A stretch of DNA of 11,659 nt from CBDUZS01 sp965371785 (GTDB taxonomy: Bacteria; Fermentibacterota; Fermentibacteria; Fermentibacterales; JCC-6): NCBI GenBank assembly GCA_965371785.1, contig CBDUZS010000072.1, positions 1 through 11,659 of the forward strand, in the 5' to 3' direction. The notes under the pieces are model-generated. The model had not been told where the DNA came from. It ran no database searches and saw only the letters and a program-made list of their open reading frames with translations. The position numbers and the translations under genes are program-made. Below are positions 6,724 through 11,659 of the stretch, in pieces (the first letter of the stretch is position 1; each line of letters opens with the position of its first letter).

Positions 6724-7647
6724 GTGGGAGCATTCCTTAACAGAAGCATTGTATCGTTGAGAGACATGTCGACTGATGATCTCTGGGAGATCGTCAGAAC
6801 AACAGACAAGGTCAAAAAGGGTGAGTACACCGGGTTCCTGGAGGGTATCATGGTAGCTTCACTCTTCTTCGAACCGTCAACCAGAACGAGACTCTCCTTC
6901 GAGTCAGCCATCCTCAAATCCGGTGGGTCGGTATTCGGGTTTGCCAATCCCAGCGCTTCATCCCAGAGCAAGGGCGAGTCCTTCGCAGACTCCGTGAGAA
7001 CGGTTGCCGGATACTGTGACGTGATGGTGATAAGACATCCAGTCGAGGGCGCTTCCAGACTGGCTTCCGAGCTGGTCAGCATTCCGGTCATCAATGCCGG
7101 GGATGGAGCCAACCAGCATCCGACACAGACCTTCCTCGATCTGTTCACCATAAACGAATCTTTCGGCAGACTGGACAACCTCAGGATCGGAATGATGGGA
7201 GATCTCAAATACGGCAGAACAGTCCACTCACTTACTCATGCATTGGCCATGTTCGGAGCCGAATTGACGTTCATCTCCCCCCCGTCACTCAGAATGCCGG
7301 CGCAGATCAAGACGGATCTTCGAGAAAGCGGCATCAGCTTCATCGAAGTGCTCGAACCCGAAGATGCGTCCGAACGCAGACTCGATATCCTCTACGTAAC
7401 CAGAATTCAGAAGGAGAGGTTCGGAGATCCGCAGGAGTACGAGAGTGTGGCACACGGCTTCAGGATTACGCAGGAGACGATTCAGGCTCTCGGCGGTGAC
7501 GTAAAAATCATGCACCCGCTCCCCAGGGTCGATGAAATCGCCGAGGAAGTCGACGAGCTCCCCAACGCTATCTACTTCTCCCAGGCTCATAACGGAATTC
7601 CCACCAGACAGGCGCTCCTGGGACTCGTGACTGGAGGTCTCGAATGA
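6724..7647 (+). CDS. pyrB: Aspartate carbamoyltransferase catalytic chain
   Basis: It joins carbamoyl phosphate and aspartate to form carbamoyl aspartate, the committed step of pyrimidine synthesis, in the cytoplasm. At 307 residues the length is normal. The carbamoyl-phosphate motif FFEPSTRTRLSFE is at 48-60, and the catalytic loop SSQSKGES, carrying a lysine from the neighbouring subunit, is at 79-86. IRHP is at 103-106, NAGDGANQHPTQTFLD at 124-139, GDLKYGRTVHS at 159-169, TRIQKERF at 226-233 and MHPLPRVDEI at 263-272. All are intact. The start is GTG at 6724: the resulting N-terminus (NRSIVSLRDMSTDDL) aligns with the family, and GAGGGG lies 9 bases upstream. It is followed by pyrI in a 4-base ATGA overlap, so the two chains are made together. 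I see no UTP-sensing attenuator in the 36 bases upstream, unlike enteric pyrBI. Confidence 0.97.
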   Translation: MGAFLNRSIVSLRDMSTDDLWEIVRTTDKVKKGEYTGFLEGIMVASLFFEPSTRTRLSFESAILKSGGSVFGFANPSASSQSKGESFADSVRTVAGYCDVMVIRHPVEGASRLASELVSIPVINAGDGANQHPTQTFLDLFTINESFGRLDNLRIGMMGDLKYGRTVHSLTHALAMFGAELTFISPPSLRMPAQIKTDLRESGISFIEVLEPEDASERRLDILYVTRIQKERFGDPQEYESVAHGFRITQETIQALGGDVKIMHPLPRVDEIAEEVDELPNAIYFSQAHNGIPTRQALLGLVTGGLE

Positions 7648-8111
7648 TGGACAGAGCTTACAAGGTCTACGCAATCGACAACGGGACCGTTATCGATCAC
7701 ATCCCTACACCACTGGCACTCAAGGTTGTAGAAATACTGGGCATCGGAAACGACGGTATCTTCACGATCGGCGTCGGCTTCCACTCGAAAAGGCTTCCCG
7801 AGGGCAAGGATATCGTCAAGATCGAGAACAGGATTCTCTCCAGAAATGAAACGGATATGATCGCTCTCATCGCTCCCGAGGCAACGATCAACATAATCGG
7901 GAACGGGAAGGTGACTGAAAAGAGGAGAATTTCCCTCCCATCGACGATAACAGCTATTCTCAGATGCCCGAATCCCAACTGCGCCACGAATATACTGGGA
8001 GCTCAGACAACGTTCAAACTGGAGGACAAGGTTTCGGTGACGTACAGGTGCCGCTACTGTGAGAGAGCGATGCAGGTCAGTGCTGACCAGCTGGTTGCCC
8101 CTCCACTCTAG
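7644..8111 (+). CDS. pyrI: Aspartate carbamoyltransferase regulatory chain
   Basis: This 155-residue chain binds nucleotide effectors and holds the PyrB trimers together in the allosteric holoenzyme. The allosteric domain is recognisable from YKVYAIDNGTVIDHIP near the N-terminus, followed by IVKIENRILS at 57-66 and IALIAPEATINII at 73-85. The zinc domain has a complete four-cysteine set: C108 and C113 (CPNPNC) and C136 and C139 (CRYC), with the same spacing style as E. coli PyrI. The intact zinc site argues that the complex is functional. The ATG at 7644 overlaps the pyrB stop by four bases (ATGA). The next gene begins 18 bases after its stop, so the operon continues into the radical SAM gene. 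Confidence 0.97.
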   Translation: MMDRAYKVYAIDNGTVIDHIPTPLALKVVEILGIGNDGIFTIGVGFHSKRLPEGKDIVKIENRILSRNETDMIALIAPEATINIIGNGKVTEKRRISLPSTITAILRCPNPNCATNILGAQTTFKLEDKVSVTYRCRYCERAMQVSADQLVAPPL

Positions 8112-8129
8112 CAGGGCTAAGGACCGGGA

Positions 8130-9509
8130 TTGAGGATCTGCCTTCTCTACCCTCCCAGACCGGGAGGAGCGGGTACAAACCTCGTTCCTCCGATAGGACT
8201 CCTCTACCTGGGAGCCATTCTGGAGCGGGACGGTCATGAAGTCACACTCGTTGACTGCGCCCTCTCCGGAGCCACGGGAGCCGACCTGGTCAGAAACGTT
8301 GTCGACACCGATCCCGAAATTCTGATGGTCTCCGCTTTCACATCCGATGTGGCCATTCTGCAGCCCTCCCTCAACGATCTGAGATCTCAGCTGCCCGATA
8401 CCAGATTCTGGCTTGGAGGACCGCATGCATCCTGCGTAGGCATCCACGCCCTGGATGACTTTCCAGAGATCGATGCGGTTTTCCTCGGTGAAGCCGAGGA
8501 GTCCGTACCCGAAGCTATCTCATCCCCGGACGGAGCTACTGAAGGAGTGATCTTCAGACGTTCGCGGAACCTCTCAGAACCACGTCATGTCGAAGATCTG
8601 TCATCTCTCCCCCTTCCCGCATGGCATCTCGCGCCACCATCCCTGTACAGGGGGCTGCCTAACGGAGTAGTCTTCAAAAGACTGCCATACGCTCCCATTC
8701 TCACGACCCGGGGATGCCCGTACAAGTGTACTTTCTGTGCGGGATTCAGGATTACTGGCAGGAGAATCCGTCACCGTCCGCTGGATTCTGTCTGGTCTGA
8801 AATCGAATTGCTGGTAAGCGACTTCGGAGTAAGAGAAATTCACATAGAGGACGACAACTTCACCTTTGATTCCGACTACGCGAAGGAATTCTGCAGGCAG
8901 GCCATCTCCAGGAAGTACCCGGTTCTCTTCTCCACGCCGAATGGAGTCAGACTCGATTCGCTCGATGACGAATTGCTGGATCTGATGAAGAGTGCGGGTT
9001 GGTACGTTATTCACTGCGGCATCGAATCAGGTTCTGACAAAGTGCTCAGGAGGACTCGCAAGGCAACGAACACCGGGATGATACGCGAGACCATCCGACG
9101 GATACACGATCACGATCTCCACGCAGCCGGTTACTTCATCATCGGGCTTCCGGGTGAGACGAAAGAGGATATCGAGCAGACGATCAGGTTCGCCCGTTCG
9201 ATCGGGCTGGAATGGGCTCATTTCGCCTCCTTTCTTCCAATCCCGGGCTCAGAGGACGGAGATCGTTACCTCGAGAACCATGATCTGTCTGCAGATGGCT
9301 GGGCAGCCTTCCACAACACGAGCTGCATGGCTCCACCTGAATCGATCACCCGGCGTGAACTGAAGAGACTCCAGAGGATGGCTTTCTCCAGCTTCTACCT
9401 GAGACCCGGGCCCGCCTTTAGAACTGCAAAGCTTTTCCTGCGCAGCGGCTCTGCATTCAGGCTCATCAGAAGGGCATCTGCATACCTGCTCGGCAGCAAA
9501 GACCATTGA
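8130..9509 (+). CDS. Radical SAM enzyme with N-terminal B12-binding-like domain
   Basis: This 459-residue protein has the layout of B12-dependent radical SAM enzymes. Residues 1-130 form a Rossmann-like cobalamin-binding-type domain (RICLLYPPRPGG, PPIGLLYLGAILERDGHEV, FWLGGPHAS, FLGEAEESVPE). As in many relatives, I see no DxHxxG cobalt-ligating motif, so B12 would bind base-off without a protein histidine, or possibly not at all. The radical SAM barrel begins at TTRGCPYKCTFC with C196, C200 and C203, and continues through HIEDDNFTFD, CGIESGSDKVLRR and FIIGLPGETKEDIEQT. The C-terminal ~80 residues are basic and Phe/Arg-rich. Relatives perform methylations or rearrangements on lipids, hopanoids and natural products; the substrate here is unknown. 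The start is TTG at 8130, preceded by AAGGA at good spacing and placing MRICLLYPPR at the usual N-terminus. It sits 18 bases after pyrI and 53 before a glycosyltransferase, suggesting an envelope-related product. Confidence 0.9.
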   Translation: MRICLLYPPRPGGAGTNLVPPIGLLYLGAILERDGHEVTLVDCALSGATGADLVRNVVDTDPEILMVSAFTSDVAILQPSLNDLRSQLPDTRFWLGGPHASCVGIHALDDFPEIDAVFLGEAEESVPEAISSPDGATEGVIFRRSRNLSEPRHVEDLSSLPLPAWHLAPPSLYRGLPNGVVFKRLPYAPILTTRGCPYKCTFCAGFRITGRRIRHRPLDSVWSEIELLVSDFGVREIHIEDDNFTFDSDYAKEFCRQAISRKYPVLFSTPNGVRLDSLDDELLDLMKSAGWYVIHCGIESGSDKVLRRTRKATNTGMIRETIRRIHDHDLHAAGYFIIGLPGETKEDIEQTIRFARSIGLEWAHFASFLPIPGSEDGDRYLENHDLSADGWAAFHNTSCMAPPESITRRELKRLQRMAFSSFYLRPGPAFRTAKLFLRSGSAFRLIRRASAYLLGSKDH

Positions 9510-9562
9510 CCGCTTCGGGAAACGTTGCGTAGTATCTTCGCGCAACCGGAAAGTGGAGAGGT

Positions 9563-10261
9563 ATGATACAGGGACGAACACTGGGATTGGTAATACCTGC
9601 CCACAACGAGGAAGCAGGGCTTCCGCGAGTTTTAGAAAACATTCCGTCAGAAGTTGATTCGGTTCTGGTCGTGGACAACTGTTCAACGGACGGGACCGCG
9701 CAGGTGGCAAGGGGATTCGGTGCCCGCGTGGTCGCACAGCCCCTGAAGGGCTACGGGAGTGCATACAAGGCAGGCTTCGAGGCGATAACAACAGATATCG
9801 TGTCGACTCTGGATGCGGATGGAACCTATCCTGTCGAAAGAATCCCCGGGCTGGCCGAGGCTCTTCTGAATCGTGATCTCGACTTCATCTCCGCCAGAAG
9901 GATTCCTGACGACCATGCCGGCACGCTGAACAATGCGATGCGATTCTCCGGCAACTGGATTCTTACGGGGTTCACCATGCTGCTGTTCTGGAATAAGATA
10001 ATGGACAGTCAGTCGGGGATGTGGGTTTTCAGAAGGAGCATACTCCCATCTCTCGAACTCACCAGCAACGGCATGGCTTTCTCGGAAGAGCTGAAGATCG
10101 AAGCCTGGAAGTGCAGAGGGCTGAGATGTGCTGAGATCAGCGTGCCATTCAGCTACTCGGACAGGATAGGAACTCCGAAGATCAACCTGTGGAGAGATGG
10201 TTTCAGGAACCTCATCTTCCTCTTTGCGAAGAGATTTGGCATTCCCATGACAAAAGCATGA
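9563..10261 (+). CDS. Family 2 glycosyltransferase (dolichol-phosphate mannosyltransferase-like)
   Basis: This 232-residue GT-A enzyme likely transfers a sugar from a nucleotide donor to a lipid-phosphate or glycan acceptor at the inner face of the membrane. The N-terminal nucleotide-binding strand LGLVIPAHNEEAGLPRVL (7-24), VLVVDNCSTDGTA (34-46) and the metal-binding DADGTY (84-89) are typical GT2 motifs. MDSQSGMWVFRR (145-156) corresponds to the D-x-Q-S-G-F/M-R segment of DPM1/GtrB-like enzymes. A hydrophobic stretch at 129-142 is part of the fold or a membrane contact; there are no C-terminal membrane helices. The ATG at 9563 follows GGAGAGGT. It is the last gene of the plus-strand run, and its TGA stop lies at the first bases of the terminator hairpin. 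It may act with the preceding B12 radical SAM enzyme on a common envelope lipid or glycan; this is inference. Confidence 0.9.
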   Translation: MIQGRTLGLVIPAHNEEAGLPRVLENIPSEVDSVLVVDNCSTDGTAQVARGFGARVVAQPLKGYGSAYKAGFEAITTDIVSTLDADGTYPVERIPGLAEALLNRDLDFISARRIPDDHAGTLNNAMRFSGNWILTGFTMLLFWNKIMDSQSGMWVFRRSILPSLELTSNGMAFSEELKIEAWKCRGLRCAEISVPFSYSDRIGTPKINLWRDGFRNLIFLFAKRFGIPMTKA

Positions 10262-10290
10262 GGGGTGGCCGAAGCCACCCCTCGAGTTTT
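10260..10290. terminator. Strong, probably bidirectional intrinsic terminator
   Basis: A perfect 10-base-pair stem, GAGGGGTGGC (10260-10269) with GCCACCCCTC (10274-10283), encloses a 4-base loop. On the plus strand it is followed by GAGTTTT, ending the glycosyltransferase operon. Read on the minus strand the loop is TTCG closed by C-G, the exceptionally stable cUUCGg tetraloop, and is followed by ATGCTTTT, so it can also terminate the VCBS gene that ends at 10304. It lies between two convergent genes and overlaps the last two bases of the glycosyltransferase stop codon. Confidence 0.88.
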
Positions 10291-10303
10291 CACTGTGTGG
10301 GGG

Positions 10304-11659
10304 TCAGGGAAGTACGACCAGTCTCTCTATCGCCCAGTAACCGGGAGCCTGAAGACCACAGGCGTACGTACCGGCAGGCAGTTCCGGCACGGAGGCGGTG
10401 TAGCTTCCGGATTCCATATCACCGGAGACAAGCTGGCTGACGGTTCTTCCCGACATATCGTATATGACCAGCTCAACGGGACCTGGTTCGGTAACGGTGT
10501 AGGAGATGGTAAACGCCCCGTTAACAGGATTTCCACCGACCACCTGGATCATCCTGGTGTCATCTATCGGGCTGGTAGCATCTCCGATGTCGTCGATGGA
10601 CCAGTAGATCAAGATGTCCTCGAGTTCCGGCGTGGAAACGGAGTTGGTTGTTTCGAGTACGGCTCTGTACTGCATGTAGCGGTCGTTGTTCGTGAGCATT
10701 CCGACAATCGATCCCGGGTTGGTTATCCAGGTCAGGGACCAGGATCCCATGTTGGTCCAGTCGTTGGAAGAGCGCAACTTGAATTTGACCGAAGTGCCGT
10801 AGGGCTGAGTGTAGGTGAACAGGATGTACTCCCAGTAGTTATCTTCAACTCCGTTGTCATGGATGGAAGAGGTGCAGTAACCGGGAGTCGTGAAGCCGGT
10901 GATGTTCCACCAGCTGACCTTGCTGGCGTATTCTGCACATGCCACGATGTCGACGGCTCCGTTGCCGTCGATATCTGCACTGGTCACAGCCCTTGCTCCA
11001 TCGAATTGACCCTCGACGAGGACTTTATTGTAGTTGAACCCGGTGCCATCGAGGTTCTTGTACCATGCCACGTCATCTGATACGCGAGCACAGGCAATGA
11101 TGTCGTTGTAACCGTCGTTGTCGACATCGGCTATGTTGGCACTTATCGCGCCGTTGAAATTCGCATCTATTGTGTACTTTGTCCAGACACCTGCAGATTC
11201 GAATTTGTACATTACGACGTCGTCGGCCGTGTAGCCCATGGCAACGACTTCAGGCCTGCTGTTGGAATCGAGATTACCCGATGTGACTGAGATTGCACCT
11301 GAGAGGCTAGAGTCCATCAGGTTCTTCTGCCATCCGGTACCCGTATTCTGGTAGTAGTAGACACTGCCCGTAGTGTAGCTGGTAGCAATTACATCAGCTC
11401 TACCGTCGAGATTGAAATCGTCCGAGCACACGGCGTAGGCGCCCATCAGGCCACCATCGATGTAGTTCTGAACCCAGAGCTGGCCCGATCCGAGCCTGTT
11501 CTTCCACCAGCACACATCTCCCGTAGCGGATGAGACTGCCACGATATCGGGATAGGCATCGGTGTCAATGAAGGCACAGATGACCTGTCTGGCGTCGAAG
11601 CCGCTGGTGAGGGTGTTCTTGACCCAGGAGGTACCGCCACCATTGTTTGCGAACCAGTA
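10304..11659 (-). CDS. Secreted VCBS/FG-GAP repeat protein with type A C-terminal sorting tail (5' part beyond the right edge)
   Basis: The minus-strand frame is open from 11659 to the TGA at 10304, giving 451 visible residues; start and signal peptide lie outside the window. Five repeats of about 50 residues each carry an acidic loop: DTDAYPD, DFNLDGRAD, NLDSNSRPE, DVDNDGYND and DIDGNGAVD (near visible residues 32, 81, 129, 178, 229). These match FG-GAP/VCBS beta-propeller repeats with calcium-binding-style loops; several end in aromatic strands such as VCWWKN or VYYYQN. A beta-sandwich-like region follows (KFKLRSSNDW, YMQYRAVLETT.....TPELEDILIYW). The last 75 residues (NPVNGAFTISYTV, VELVIYDMSGRTV, LPAGTYACGL, ERLVVLP) form a Por-secretion/T9SS type A-like sorting domain, so the protein is probably exported and anchored or released at the surface. 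GTG at 11542 is internal to the frame and not a credible start. The adhesive, enzymatic or structural role is unknown. Confidence 0.88.
   Translation of the reverse strand, partial: YWFANNGGGTSWVKNTLTSGFDARQVICAFIDTDAYPDIVAVSSATGDVCWWKNRLGSGQLWVQNYIDGGLMGAYAVCSDDFNLDGRADVIATSYTTGSVYYYQNTGTGWQKNLMDSSLSGAISVTSGNLDSNSRPEVVAMGYTADDVVMYKFESAGVWTKYTIDANFNGAISANIADVDNDGYNDIIACARVSDDVAWYKNLDGTGFNYNKVLVEGQFDGARAVTSADIDGNGAVDIVACAEYASKVSWWNITGFTTPGYCTSSIHDNGVEDNYWEYILFTYTQPYGTSVKFKLRSSNDWTNMGSWSLTWITNPGSIVGMLTNNDRYMQYRAVLETTNSVSTPELEDILIYWSIDDIGDATSPIDDTRMIQVVGGNPVNGAFTISYTVTEPGPVELVIYDMSGRTVSQLVSGDMESGSYTASVPELPAGTYACGLQAPGYWAIERLVVLP

Noticed and set aside
6411..7208. 265-residue minus-strand ORF
   Set aside because: It is antisense to the EIIA domain and pyrB, is Ser/Pro/Leu-rich and shows no domain; the opposite strand has strong family motifs.
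7587..8447. 286-residue minus-strand ORF
   Set aside because: It lies opposite pyrI and the start of the B12 radical SAM gene, whose motifs are unambiguous; composition looks like a shadow frame.
9524..9546. GTTGCG/CGCAAC hairpin between the B12 radical SAM and glycosyltransferase genes, considered as a terminator
   Set aside because: A 6-bp stem with an 11-base loop and no following T-tract is too weak; the genes are only 53 bases apart.
10265..11080. 271-residue plus-strand ORF, GVD-rich
   Set aside because: It is antisense to the VCBS/sorting-tail protein and starts inside the terminator; repetitive Gly-Val-Asp content reflects the opposite-strand repeats.

Overview
The window carries eleven protein genes, nine complete and two running off the edges. 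It most likely comes from an uncultured, probably anaerobic bacterium of the FCB (Fibrobacterota-Chlorobiota-Bacteroidota) superphylum. The main clues are a secreted protein with a Bacteroidota-type C-terminal sorting tail (T9SS type A), a DUF4954 protein (a family I know mainly from Bacteroidota and spirochaetes), and a PyrB/PyrI-type aspartate carbamoyltransferase. Gene density is high, GC content is moderate (mid-50s percent by eye), and GTG and TTG starts occur. A candidate phylum such as Fermentibacteria would fit, but that is a guess. I see no tRNA, rRNA, CRISPR array, transposase or phage gene.

Left region (1-3407, minus strand). A tight operon reads right to left: a free-standing class I glutamine amidotransferase, the M20C dipeptidase PepD, then a DUF4954 left-handed beta-helix protein cut by the left edge. 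The first two genes nearly touch (one base apart with my chosen PepD start), and DUF4954 starts 19 bases after PepD ends. Divergent from this operon, across an 84-base gap, is a radical SAM/SPASM protein (3492-4523, plus).

Centre (4521-5898). The radical SAM gene converges on pepT (peptidase T, minus strand). Between them lies a 163-bp imperfect palindrome (4521-4683). Its near-identical ends supply the TAG stop codons of both genes. It looks like a small non-autonomous repeat (MITE-like) or a structured convergent-gene boundary, and it is the most unusual non-coding feature here.

Right region (5977-10290, plus strand). A probable operon reads: a helix-turn-helix/PTS EIIA fusion regulator, pyrB, pyrI (4-base overlap), a B12-binding-domain radical SAM enzyme, and a family 2 glycosyltransferase. 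It ends in a strong hairpin terminator that probably also serves the convergent minus-strand gene to its right. That last gene (10304 to the right edge) encodes a large secreted VCBS/FG-GAP repeat protein with a type A sorting tail.

Taken together, the window combines peptide breakdown (PepD, PepT, possibly the amidotransferase), regulated pyrimidine synthesis (PyrBI), likely envelope or lipid modification (B12 radical SAM, GT2) and one exported surface protein. I do not see a coherent defence or mobile system. The candidates for new biology are the palindromic element, the HTH-EIIA regulator beside pyrBI, the DUF4954 gene in a peptidase operon, and the SPASM enzyme with no visible substrate.
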